A stretch of 64,000 nt of DNA from Nitrobacter sp047149785 (GTDB lineage: Bacteria > Pseudomonadota > Alphaproteobacteria > Rhizobiales > Xanthobacteraceae), in NCBI RefSeq assembly GCF_047149785.1, contig NZ_BAAGBE010000001.1, positions 2,790,001-2,854,000 of the forward strand, written 5' to 3'. The notes beneath the pieces were generated by a model. The model did no database searches. It saw only the letters and a list, made by a program, of their open reading frames with translations, and had not been told where the DNA came from. Shown here one piece after another: positions 18,155 to 26,663 of the stretch. Numbering within the stretch: position 1 is the stretch's first letter; each line of letters opens with the position of its first letter. The translations under genes and the position numbers were made by a program.

Positions 18155-18159
18155 CCTAG
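17209..18159 (+). CDS. IS481-family transposase
   Basis: 316 aa. The N-terminal helix-turn-helix (ASAAELARRFGINEKTVRKW, about residues 24-43) binds the ends. The DDE integrase core has YFHIDIAELR (first Asp), VLTDNGVQF (second Asp) and NGQAERMVRTIK (Glu). Length and motif order match complete IS481 transposases. The last codons read through the right inverted repeat and stop in the flanking CTAG region. Confidence 0.88.
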   Translation: MGQVLHGSATTTHAVRTELQRSQASAAELARRFGINEKTVRKWRLRQTVEDEPMGPKQQRSSVLSGIEEAAIVALRVQSRLPLDDVFVALKDVIPHLTRSSLHRCLQRHGISRLPKIDREKPKRFKAYEIGYFHIDIAELRYEGGKAYLFVAVDRTSKLVFARIYRKATKLVAAGFLKALVRVIPYKVHTVLTDNGVQFVQHDKRAEGGFVAHVFGRACAENSIEHRLTRPYHPWTNGQAERMVRTIKDATVRAFHYASIDDLRRHVRDWLLAYNYAKRLKALRFKTPLEAIKQISAEKPQLFTRQPSHDMLGLNT

Positions 18160-18391
18160 GGTCCCGCTTCTAATTCCATCAGAAGCGAAAATTCTCTAAG
18201 GACCCATCGTGCGCCTTAGCGAAAGTATTATGGCCCGGTTTCGCCGGAAACTCGCACCGCTCTCGGTCCTTCTCGCGAAAACGTCTTTCGGCTCATCTGA
18301 GGCGAACTTGGTCGAGAGAGGTAGTTGATCCGCATCTGCTTCGGCCTAAAGAAGAATTGGAAACGGAGCAAAAGCATTCATTTCGAACCGA

Positions 18392-18480
18392 CTGAACCGC
18401 CCCGGATTTGCCGGGAGGCCGTTTGGTTTGAGTCAGGCTGCAATGGCTAGCTCTTCGATTATGGCGTACTAGAGTCGGAA
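18392..18480 (+). repeat. IS3-type terminal repeat copy next to truncated hsdM
   Basis: 18392-18415 (CTGAACCGCCCCGGATTTGC...) repeats the sequence at 14051-14074 with two or three differences, in the same orientation. From about 18472 the sequence becomes hsdM coding sequence (SEYGKVILPF). The boundary therefore looks like an insertion-sequence end that removed the beginning of hsdM. The rest of 18160-18495 holds no gene. Confidence 0.45.
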
Positions 18481-18495
18481 TACGGCAAGGTTATC

Positions 18496-20418
18496 TTGCC
18501 CTTTGTTGTGCTGCGCCGCCTCGATTGCATCCTTGAACCCACCAAAGATGCCGTTCTGAACGCTCATGCCGGATCGCCGCCCGGCATAGACGAGCAAACC
18601 CGCGACATGATGTTGTATGGTGCGGTCGGCGGCGGCATCCGCGTTTACAACACCAGCCCGCTGACATTCGCCAAAATCAGGGCGCAGAACCCAAGCGACG
18701 TTCACAAGAACCTCATCGCTTACATCACGGCCTTCCCGGACTCGGTTCGGGATGTTTTTCTCGACAAGTTCCTTTTCACGGATCAACTGAAGCGGCTCGC
18801 CGACGCCACCATCCTGTGGAAGGTGTTCGAGCAATTCGCCTCGCTCGACCTTCGCCCGGAAGCCGTCTCGACGCTGGCGATGGGCTATCTGTTTGAAGAC
18901 CTGATCCGCCGCTTCTCGGAAATCTCCAACGAAACTGCCGGCGAGCACTTCACGCCGCGCGAAGTGATCCGGCTGATCGTTGACCTCATCATCGTCAACG
19001 ACGATGAAAAGCTCCGGGGCCAGGGGATCATCCGGCAGATTTACGACCCGGCGTGCGGCACCGGCGGGATGCTCGCGCTCGCCGAGGAGGCCCTGAAGGA
19101 GTTCAACCCCGATATCCGCGTCGAGCTTTTCGGCCAGGAATTGAACGGCGAGTCCTTCGGCATCTGCAAGTCCGACATGCTGGTGACGGGTCACGACCCG
19201 GAAAACATCGCCTTCGGCAACACGCTAACGCAGGACGCCCACAAGGACCGGCGCTTCCACTACATGCTGTCCAATCCTCCCTATGGCGTGGATTGGAAAA
19301 AGTATCAGGAGCCGATCCGGGAGGAAGCGGCGACCCTGGGCAATGACGGCCGCTTCGGCGCGGGCCTGCCGCGCATCTCAGACGGCCAGCTTCTCTTTCT
19401 CCAGCATATGATTTCCAAGATGCGGACCGACGAGATCGGTTCGCGCATCGGCATCGTCATGAACGGCTCGCCGCTCTTCACCGGCGGGGCCGGTTCGGGC
19501 GAGAGCGAAATCCGCCGCTGGATGCTGGAAAATGACTGGATCGAGGCCATTGTCGCGCTGCCAACCGACCTTTTCTACAATACCGGCATCCAAACCTATG
19601 TCTGGCTGCTGACCAACCGCAAGGATCGGAAGCGGCGCGGCAAGGTCCAACTCATCGACGCATCCGGCGAACGGTTCTGGACGCCCATGCGCAAGAATCT
19701 CGGCTCCAAGCGCAGGGAAATCCGCGACGACGGACGCGAGACCATCACGCATATCTTCCATGAGATGGCGAACGGCGGCGGGCCGTGGAGCGCGGTGTCG
19801 AAGATTTTCGACGCCAGCGATTTCGGCGTCCGCGAGATCAGGGTGGAGCGCCCGCTTCGCCTGAATTTCCAATCCAGCCCCGAGCGCATCGCGCGGCTGA
19901 AGCTCGCCAAGCCGTTCCTGAAGCTGGACCCCGCCGAGCAGGATGACGTTTTGAACGTCGTCGCCGATCGCCTGCCGACGACATTGTTCATGGAGCGCCC
20001 CGCCTTCGAGGTCGCCTTGACCAAGGCGCTCAAGGGCGCGGGCGTGAAAATCGGCGCGCCGGTCAGGAAAGCCATCCTTTCCGCGCTGTCGGAGCGGGAC
20101 GAATCCGCCGCAGTCTGCCTCGATGGCGACGGCAGGCCGGAGCCGGACCCGGAACTGCGCGACCATGAGCTTGTGCCCCTCAAGGAGGATTGGAAGGATT
20201 ATGTCGCCCGCGAGGTGACGCCCTTCGTGCCCGACGCATGGGTGGACGAGACCTATAAGGATGACACCGACAAGGGCGTCGGCCGCGTCGGCTACGAGAT
20301 CAATTTCAACCGCTACTTCTACCGCTATGCCGCGCCGCGTCCCCTGGCCGAGATCGACGCCGAGTTGAAGACGCTGGAAACGAACATCGCCAACCTCCTG
20401 AAGGAGGTGGCGGGATGA
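18496..20418 (+). CDS. hsdM: type I restriction-modification DNA methyltransferase subunit, 5'-truncated
   Basis: Methylates adenine in the recognition site as part of an HsdM2S complex. Motif I DPACGTGG is at residues 184-191 and the catalytic NPPY at 260-263. The open frame extends back only to a TAG at 18448. The family normally has some 20-40 more N-terminal residues before the YGKVILPFVVLRRLD block, so the true start is lost. The TTG at 18496 is the first plausible start, with no good ribosome site. The stop overlaps hsdS by 4 nt. Activity depends on whether the missing N-terminal helices are needed. Confidence 0.85.
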   Translation: MPFVVLRRLDCILEPTKDAVLNAHAGSPPGIDEQTRDMMLYGAVGGGIRVYNTSPLTFAKIRAQNPSDVHKNLIAYITAFPDSVRDVFLDKFLFTDQLKRLADATILWKVFEQFASLDLRPEAVSTLAMGYLFEDLIRRFSEISNETAGEHFTPREVIRLIVDLIIVNDDEKLRGQGIIRQIYDPACGTGGMLALAEEALKEFNPDIRVELFGQELNGESFGICKSDMLVTGHDPENIAFGNTLTQDAHKDRRFHYMLSNPPYGVDWKKYQEPIREEAATLGNDGRFGAGLPRISDGQLLFLQHMISKMRTDEIGSRIGIVMNGSPLFTGGAGSGESEIRRWMLENDWIEAIVALPTDLFYNTGIQTYVWLLTNRKDRKRRGKVQLIDASGERFWTPMRKNLGSKRREIRDDGRETITHIFHEMANGGGPWSAVSKIFDASDFGVREIRVERPLRLNFQSSPERIARLKLAKPFLKLDPAEQDDVLNVVADRLPTTLFMERPAFEVALTKALKGAGVKIGAPVRKAILSALSERDESAAVCLDGDGRPEPDPELRDHELVPLKEDWKDYVAREVTPFVPDAWVDETYKDDTDKGVGRVGYEINFNRYFYRYAAPRPLAEIDAELKTLETNIANLLKEVAG

Positions 20419-22301
20419 GTTTCTGGTCAACGAAAGAAACAACGGAACTGAGACCGCTCAAATACCTGGCGCGATTCAATCCTGAAGTGTTGCCCGAGGA
20501 TACAAACCCGGATTTCAAGTTCAACTATATCGACATCGGAGGCGTTACGCTCGAAGACGGGGTGCGCCACGAGGAGGCCATGCGCTTTGAAAGCGCGCCG
20601 AGCAGAGCGAGAAAGCCAGTCCGCGCGGGCGATGTGATCGTTTCCACTGTCCGAACATACCTCAAGGCTGTCGCAAGGATCGACGAAACCCATGACGGCG
20701 CAGTCGTCTCCACTGGCTTTGCCGTGCTTCGGCCCAACGCCGACGTTGATGCGGGTTATCTTTATCGGCTTTGCCAAGCAAATGCCTTTGTCGCAGACGT
20801 AGAGGCACGATCAACGGGCGTGAGCTATCCAGCGATCAACCCTTCGACTCTTGCGGCGATCAAGGTTCCCTTTTCCGACCTCACCACCCAAAAGGCCATC
20901 GCCGCCTTCCTCGACCGCGAAACCGCCCGCATCGACAAGCTGATCGCGAAGAAGGAGCGGCAGGTCGAATTGCTGCATAAGCGGGCCAGGCAGGCTGTCG
21001 CCGAGCTTGTGACGGGCGCTACCGTGGAGGGCATGGCTACCGTGGAGACGGGGCTCGACCATATTCCACGCATCCCCGCCCATTGGTCACTCCTGCGAGC
21101 GGGGCATCTTTTCCACGAGGTGGCGGAGCCCAATACCGATGACCTTCCGGTGCTCTCGGTCTCAATCCATACGGGCATATCGGACAGGCAGCTCGACGAC
21201 GAGGAACGCGACCGCAAGGTAAACCTCATCGAAGACCGTTCGAGCTACAAATGCGTCAGGCCCGGATATCTGGCCTACAACATGATGAGGGCATGGCAGG
21301 GAGCAGTCGGTGTCTCGACTGTCGATGGCGCAGTAAGCCCCGCATACGTAGTCGCGAAGCCGACACGCGACCTCCATAGCCTATATTATCAGTTTCTTCT
21401 TCGCACCCCGCCCTTCATCGAGCAGATGCGGCAGGGGTCGAAAGGGATCACCGATTTCCGCCTGAGGCTATATTGGGAGCAATTCCGTCTCATCATGTTG
21501 CCTGTGCCTCCACTGGAGGAACAGCGCCGCATTGCGGCCGAAGCCGAGCGGGAGCTTGCCCATGCCGACGAGGTGGCGGCCAAGATCGTTCGCTCCGTTG
21601 CACTCCTACGGGAACACCGCGCCGCCCTAATCACCGCAGCCGTCGCGGGCCAGATCGACATCCGCGAAAATCTGCCGGCTGCCATACCCACGTCAGACCG
21701 GGACAGATTCCGCCTCGTCGTTGGGGCGGAGATCATCCACCAGCATCGAAGTAATCCTAAGTTCGGGCGGGTGAAGCTGCAAAAGGAACTCTATCTTGCG
21801 GAAACTCATGCCGGGATCAGCGAGCTTGACGGAAACTATCTGCGTGAAGCGGCCGGCCCTCTGGACCGTGTCCTGGTCGAGGAGACCGAAAGGGCATTGG
21901 AGGCGGAAGGTTTTTATCGCAAGCACCAGCCTGGCGGAGCGGGGACGCTCGTCACCTACACGCCACTATCGAAAGCTGGCCAACATGCCGACAACCTGAA
22001 AGCGCTTCTCGGTCCCCGAGCCGACACACTTCGTAGCCTCATCAATCTTCTGCGCGACCTCGATAAGGAGGCTGTTGAGGCCGTTACCACGCTCTACGCT
22101 GTCTGGAACGACGCCCTGATTGATGGCCATCAGCCCGACGACGTCACGATTATCAACGGCGTTTTGGCCGAGTGGCACGTCGAAAAGGGCAAGAAATTCA
22201 AAACCGATGACCTTTCCCGTTGGCTCGACTGGATGAAGCGGCAGGACCTCACACCACGCGGCCAAGGGACGAAAACAACAACGGGACGACTGTTCGTCTG
22301 A
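20415..22301 (+). CDS. hsdS: type I restriction specificity subunit with a C-terminal extension
   Basis: 628 aa, against the usual 400-450. Two target-recognition domains (about 1-175 and 215-385) are each followed by a coiled-coil spacer (TARIDKLIAKKERQVELLHKRA; EAERELAHADEVAAKIV). From about residue 425 there is an extra module of some 200 aa. It has KLQKELYLAE, then GNYLREAAGP, then LEAEGFY, a pattern like Panacea/SocA-type (DUF4065) domains, which occur in antitoxins. HsdS sets DNA specificity for HsdM and HsdR. The extension may link the complex to the TIR/HEPN genes that follow; this is inference. Confidence 0.85.
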   Translation: MSFWSTKETTELRPLKYLARFNPEVLPEDTNPDFKFNYIDIGGVTLEDGVRHEEAMRFESAPSRARKPVRAGDVIVSTVRTYLKAVARIDETHDGAVVSTGFAVLRPNADVDAGYLYRLCQANAFVADVEARSTGVSYPAINPSTLAAIKVPFSDLTTQKAIAAFLDRETARIDKLIAKKERQVELLHKRARQAVAELVTGATVEGMATVETGLDHIPRIPAHWSLLRAGHLFHEVAEPNTDDLPVLSVSIHTGISDRQLDDEERDRKVNLIEDRSSYKCVRPGYLAYNMMRAWQGAVGVSTVDGAVSPAYVVAKPTRDLHSLYYQFLLRTPPFIEQMRQGSKGITDFRLRLYWEQFRLIMLPVPPLEEQRRIAAEAERELAHADEVAAKIVRSVALLREHRAALITAAVAGQIDIRENLPAAIPTSDRDRFRLVVGAEIIHQHRSNPKFGRVKLQKELYLAETHAGISELDGNYLREAAGPLDRVLVEETERALEAEGFYRKHQPGGAGTLVTYTPLSKAGQHADNLKALLGPRADTLRSLINLLRDLDKEAVEAVTTLYAVWNDALIDGHQPDDVTIINGVLAEWHVEKGKKFKTDDLSRWLDWMKRQDLTPRGQGTKTTTGRLFV

Positions 22302-22320
22302 TATGCCGGGAGGGGGCACC

Positions 22321-23040
22321 ATGAAGCAATTTCACGGAACCATTGAGGAATTGAAGGCCGCCGTCGCAGCCTGCGGCCTTGCCGGTGACTGGACTGAACG
22401 CGCGGAAAACGGCGGGCACCATTCGTTCCGTGCAAAGACTGGTGAGATGCTCAACTGGTGGCCGCCCAAAGGCACGGTCAATTTTCAGGGTAAGAACCAA
22501 GATATATTCCGCGACAAACTGGCGGCTGCGCTCGGCGCACCGGCGCCGGTGAAGCCAGCAGAAGCGCCGGCAGCGGCGAAAATCTTTGTCGTCCATGGTC
22601 ATGATCGCGATGCGCGCGACCAATTAGAACTCGTTCTTCGTCGCCTCGGGCTTGAGCCGTTTATCCTTCAAAACGCTGATGGCGGCGGAAAGACGATCAT
22701 CGAAGCCCTTGAGCTCAACATTTACAAGGAAGCTGCTTTCGGCGTGGTGCTACTCACGCCTGACGACTATGGATATTCGAAGGCCGAAAATGAGGCAGAT
22801 CGCAAGCCCCGAGCCCGTCAGAATGTGATCCTTGAAATGGGAATGGTTATGGCTTCGCTTGGGCGCGAACGCATGGCCATCCTCCAGAAAGGGGCACTTG
22901 AACGGCCGTCTGACACTGATGGCATCCTTCGCATCGAGTTCAATGACCATGTTCGGGAGATTGTACCGAAGCTGGTGCAGCGCCTTCAGGCCGCCGGGTT
23001 TCAGATTGACCCGCAGGCCATTGCGGCGGCGTCAGCATGA
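22321..23040 (+). CDS. TIR-like (PF10137-type) nucleotide-binding protein
   Basis: 239 aa from ATG 22321 (GGAGGGGG upstream; ATG 22303 is an alternative). Residues 1-70 form a small N-terminal domain ending in GTVNFQGK. Residues 87-210 match the TIR-like/CAP12 family: FVVHGHDR (89-96), LLTPDD (144-149), RARQNVILEMG (164-174, with the conserved Glu of the NAD-cleaving TIR fold) and PSD (196-198). Relatives act as NAD-depleting or nucleotide-sensing effectors in phage defence. It sits between hsdS and hsdR. A back-up abortive-infection role is inference. Confidence 0.75.
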   Translation: MKQFHGTIEELKAAVAACGLAGDWTERAENGGHHSFRAKTGEMLNWWPPKGTVNFQGKNQDIFRDKLAAALGAPAPVKPAEAPAAAKIFVVHGHDRDARDQLELVLRRLGLEPFILQNADGGGKTIIEALELNIYKEAAFGVVLLTPDDYGYSKAENEADRKPRARQNVILEMGMVMASLGRERMAILQKGALERPSDTDGILRIEFNDHVREIVPKLVQRLQAAGFQIDPQAIAAASA

Positions 23041-23627
23041 TGCGCGCCGAGGTATTCACTGAAGAGGCCATGACCCGGCCGCTCTTCGAGGAACTCACAG
23101 GCGAACATGCCCGCGCGGATGAATGGTCAGGGCCGCACGGTTTTGCCCTCGGCGGGATGATGCAGGCCAACGCCGCATCGCTTGCGGAGGAATATTTTGT
23201 CGCCGCCAACGAGCTGGTGGACGCGATCAAGGACAAGCGCATCGCCGACTACCGGATCGGCAACGCGGCGCTGTTTCTCTATCGCCATTCCTGCGAACTC
23301 GTCCTCAAGGCCGCCATGCCCGATGCGAAGCGGGTTCATGACCTGATCGCCCTCACCGACAGATTCGTGGCGATGGTGAAGGAGCGATACGGGCAGGACG
23401 TTCCCGCATGGATCGTGCGGCGCATGAAGGAACTGGCCGCGATCGACCCAGGCTCGACCGCGTTCCGGTATGGCGCCTATGGGACGCCGATCGATGCGGC
23501 CGACCAGCCGATCGAGTTCGAAGCCTATGTCAGCCTGTCGCACCTGCAAGCGGCGATGCTGGCGCTCAACACGGCCCTGGTTTCGGCAGTCGATGAGATA
23601 AAAATGGCGGGGGGGGATCGGCCATGA
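23037..23627 (+). CDS. HEPN-like protein in the restriction operon
   Basis: 196 aa; the start overlaps the TIR gene by 4 nt and the stop overlaps hsdR by 4 nt. LYRHSCELVLKA followed by HDLIALTDRF is a helical arrangement typical of HEPN-domain proteins. A canonical RX4-6H RNase motif is not visible (the nearest is KRVH), so it may be a non-catalytic HEPN partner rather than a nuclease. Tight coupling on both sides suggests it is made in step with the TIR protein and HsdR. The family assignment is tentative. Confidence 0.5.
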   Translation: MMRAEVFTEEAMTRPLFEELTGEHARADEWSGPHGFALGGMMQANAASLAEEYFVAANELVDAIKDKRIADYRIGNAALFLYRHSCELVLKAAMPDAKRVHDLIALTDRFVAMVKERYGQDVPAWIVRRMKELAAIDPGSTAFRYGAYGTPIDAADQPIEFEAYVSLSHLQAAMLALNTALVSAVDEIKMAGGDRP

Positions 23628-26600
23628 ATTACGAGCAGCCATCGACCTCGCACCCATATGCCAAGGGTTTTTCCGAAGACACCGTCCACCGGGAGGAGGT
23701 GCTGGAGGTCCACCTGTGCCAGGCGCTTGTGGAACGCCAAGGCTATCGTCCCCGCCGTCCTGAGGACTATGACCGCGCCTCCGCGCTCGACAAGACGCTG
23801 GTGATCGAGTTCGTCAAGGCGACGCAACCCGACGAATGGGTGAAGCTGGAAGGCCATTATGGTACTTCCGCCGAAGCCGAGTTCTTCAAGCAGCTTGAGC
23901 AGGGATTGAAGCAGCGCGGTACGCTGGATGTGCTGCGCAATGGGCTGAAGCTGGTTCCGAACCTAAAGTTCTTCTTGGCGGCCTTCAGGCCGGCGTCCGG
24001 CGTCAACCCGGCTTTGGTGACGCTGTTCGAGAGCAATATCCTCAGCGTCATCAATCAGCTTCGCTACAGCGCGAAGAACGAAAACGCCATCGACGTGGGG
24101 CTGTTCGTCAACGGCCTGCCAGTGGCGACGCTGGAACTGAAGAATACCCTGACCGGCCAGAATTTCCGCCATGCCGAGCGCCAGTATCGCCATGACCGGG
24201 CGCCCGCCAATGAGCCGCTGCTGACATTTAAACGAGGGGCCTTGGTCCATTTCGCGGTGGATCAGGACAACGTGTCCATGACCACTCGCCTCCAGAACGG
24301 AAAGACCCGGTTCCTTCCCTTCAATCGTGGGCATGACGGCGGCGCGGGCAACCCGGATATCGACGGGGAGTTTCGTATCGCCTATCTCTGGGCGGACCAG
24401 CCCGAAGGGCGGGCGATTTTCTCCCGCGACATCCTTCTCGACATCATCGGGCGGTTTCTCCACCTCGACGGCACGAACGGCAAGGAAACGCTGATCTTTC
24501 CGCGATTCCATCAGATCGACGCGGTTCTGAAGATGCTGGCCCATGCCTGCGTCAACAGCAGCGGCAACAACTATCTGATCCAACATTCGGCGGGATCGGG
24601 AAAATCTAACACGATCGCCTGGACGGCGCATCGGCTGGTGACGTTGCATGATCCGTCCGACCAGCCGATTTTCGACACCGCGATTGTGGTGACGGATCGC
24701 GTCGTTCTCGACCGACAGCTTCAGAACACCATTGCCCAGTTCGAGCAGACGCCCGGCGTCGTCCGCAAGATCGACGGAACCTCACGGCAGTTGAAGGCGG
24801 CGATCGAGGGTCAGGCGAAGATCATCATCACCACGATCCAGAAGTTTTCGACCGAACATCTTCGCGTCATCAGCGGACAGGGAACGCGGCGGTTTGCCGT
24901 GCTGATCGACGAGGCGCACGGCTCTCAGTCCGGCAAGAGCGCCCAGGCGTTAAGCGATGCCCTCAGTCGCGATGAAGAGGCCGGGACGCCCGACGAGATC
25001 GAAGACCTGATCGCGGAATACCAGCGCCAACGCGGCCCGCAGGCGAACATCAGCTACTTCGCCTTCACGGCGACGCCCCGCAATGTCACGCTTGAGCGTT
25101 TCGGCACGGTGGGCGCCGATGGCCTCCCGCATCCGTTTCATCTCTATTCCATGCGGCAGGCGATCGAGGAGGGTTTCATCCTCGACGTGCTTCAGAACTA
25201 CATGACCTACAAGGCGTATTACGCCCTGGAAAAGACGATCGACGACGATCCGGAACTGGACACACGGCGCGCGCAACGGAAGGTCGCGCGGTTCGCCGCC
25301 CTGCATCCGACCGCCCTGAGCCAGAAGGTTGAGGTGATGGTCGAGCATTTCCAGCGCCATGTCAGACCAGAGCTGGACGGCCAGGCGAAGGCTATGATCG
25401 TGACCTCAAGCCGGGAAAGCGCCCTCCGCTATTATTTCGCGCTCAAGACCTACATCGAGGACAAGGGATATCGCGACCTCAAGGCGCTTGTCGCCTTCTC
25501 CGGCGAATTGCACGTCGATGGCAATACCTACACCGAGGCCGAGCTGAACGGCTTCGGCGAAGGCGAGTTGCCCAAGCGCTTCGATACGCCAGAATACCAA
25601 ATCCTCGTCGTCGCGGAAAAATATCAGACCGGCTTTGACCAGCCAAAATTGTCCGGGATGTATATCGACAAGAAGCTGGCGGGGTTGCAGGCCGTCCAGA
25701 CCCTGTCGCGGCTGAACAGGATTTACCAGGGCAAGGAACGAACCTTCATCCTCGATTTCCAGAACACGACGGATGACATCAAGGAAGCGTTCCGCCCCTT
25801 CTATGAGGTGTCCAGCCTCGAAGCCGTTTCCGACAAGAACCAGATCTACCAGTTGGAAACGCGCATCCGCACATTCGGCTATCTCGACAGCAGCGAGATC
25901 GAGCGGTTTGCCGCGACCTTTTTCAAGGGAACGCTATCCACTCAGGATCGCGTGACGCTGGAATCTCTGGTTCGTAACGCCGTGGCGCGGTTTGAAGCCG
26001 AGGATGACGAGGGCCGGCAGGAAGAGTTCCGGCAGCTATTGAGGAGCTACAAGCGGTTCTACAGCTTCGTCGCGCAAATCGTCCGGCTGGGAGATACCAG
26101 CTTGGAAAAGCTCTATGCCTACACCGATTGGCTGGACCGGATGTTGCCCAATCGGGAACAGCCGCCGGAAGTCGAGATAACGGATGAAATGCTGCGCCTG
26201 CGTGCCTTCCGTGTTCAACAGAAAGAAGCTGGCTCCGCGTCGCTCGCAGCGGGCGATGCCGTTCCGCTCACCGCGATCAGCGAATTTGGGGCCAAACCCT
26301 ATACCGAAGATGAGGCGAAGGCACTTTCAGAGATTGTCCGTTCCTTCAACGACCGGCACGGAACGCAATTCACGGAAGAGGATTTCATCCGCCTCGAACA
26401 GGTGAAGCGCAAGGCGCTCGATGAGGAAATGGCGGCGGTGCTGCGGAACAATCCGCCGGATGTTTCCCGTCCGACTTTCGTGCGCCGCCTCCTCGAAGAG
26501 ACAATCAAACAATATCAGCGCGACAGCAGCCTTCAAAGCATCATCATGACCAATGCGGAAGATCGCGATCGCATCTTCAACCACCTCTTCAGCCGGGCCT

Positions 26601-26632
26601 TGCGCGAGGTGCGAGAAACGCGAACCCCCTGA
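23624..26632 (+). CDS. hsdR: type I restriction endonuclease subunit R
   Basis: 1002 aa, full length. An N-terminal PD-(D/E)xK nuclease is present (Asp157 ... ELK at 171-173). It is followed by a superfamily 2 translocase with Walker A HSAGSGKS (321-328), DEAH box (429-432) and motif VI-like QTLSRLNRIY. HsdR translocates DNA after unmethylated target recognition by HsdS/HsdM and cleaves at a distance. It is the last gene of the five-gene operon, and its stop lies 31 bp from the convergent LysR gene. It looks intact, so restriction depends on whether the shortened HsdM still works. Confidence 0.9.
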   Translation: MNYEQPSTSHPYAKGFSEDTVHREEVLEVHLCQALVERQGYRPRRPEDYDRASALDKTLVIEFVKATQPDEWVKLEGHYGTSAEAEFFKQLEQGLKQRGTLDVLRNGLKLVPNLKFFLAAFRPASGVNPALVTLFESNILSVINQLRYSAKNENAIDVGLFVNGLPVATLELKNTLTGQNFRHAERQYRHDRAPANEPLLTFKRGALVHFAVDQDNVSMTTRLQNGKTRFLPFNRGHDGGAGNPDIDGEFRIAYLWADQPEGRAIFSRDILLDIIGRFLHLDGTNGKETLIFPRFHQIDAVLKMLAHACVNSSGNNYLIQHSAGSGKSNTIAWTAHRLVTLHDPSDQPIFDTAIVVTDRVVLDRQLQNTIAQFEQTPGVVRKIDGTSRQLKAAIEGQAKIIITTIQKFSTEHLRVISGQGTRRFAVLIDEAHGSQSGKSAQALSDALSRDEEAGTPDEIEDLIAEYQRQRGPQANISYFAFTATPRNVTLERFGTVGADGLPHPFHLYSMRQAIEEGFILDVLQNYMTYKAYYALEKTIDDDPELDTRRAQRKVARFAALHPTALSQKVEVMVEHFQRHVRPELDGQAKAMIVTSSRESALRYYFALKTYIEDKGYRDLKALVAFSGELHVDGNTYTEAELNGFGEGELPKRFDTPEYQILVVAEKYQTGFDQPKLSGMYIDKKLAGLQAVQTLSRLNRIYQGKERTFILDFQNTTDDIKEAFRPFYEVSSLEAVSDKNQIYQLETRIRTFGYLDSSEIERFAATFFKGTLSTQDRVTLESLVRNAVARFEAEDDEGRQEEFRQLLRSYKRFYSFVAQIVRLGDTSLEKLYAYTDWLDRMLPNREQPPEVEITDEMLRLRAFRVQQKEAGSASLAAGDAVPLTAISEFGAKPYTEDEAKALSEIVRSFNDRHGTQFTEEDFIRLEQVKRKALDEEMAAVLRNNPPDVSRPTFVRRLLEETIKQYQRDSSLQSIIMTNAEDRDRIFNHLFSRALREVRETRTP

Positions 26633-26663
26633 TTTTCGCGATAGCGTGGCGGCGCTCGCGATC

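Larger units (their letters stand above)
16302..18155 (+). mobile_element. IS5-family (IS427-type) element, interrupted near its right end by an IS481-type element
   Basis: A CTAG target sequence is present on both sides (16298-16301 and 18156-18159). The left end begins GTGTTTAGGTC and the right end finishes with its complement CTAAACAC. The transposase has two overlapping frames (16382-17151). The IS481-type element (17153-18154) lies just inside the right end, and the two elements share the terminal CTAAACA. The CTAG duplication is expected for this IS5 subgroup, so the outer copy inserted first. Confidence 0.7.

Noticed and set aside
22321..23040. The TIR-like gene as part of a CBASS or Pycsar system
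   Set aside because: No cyclase gene is nearby, so only association with the restriction operon can be supported.
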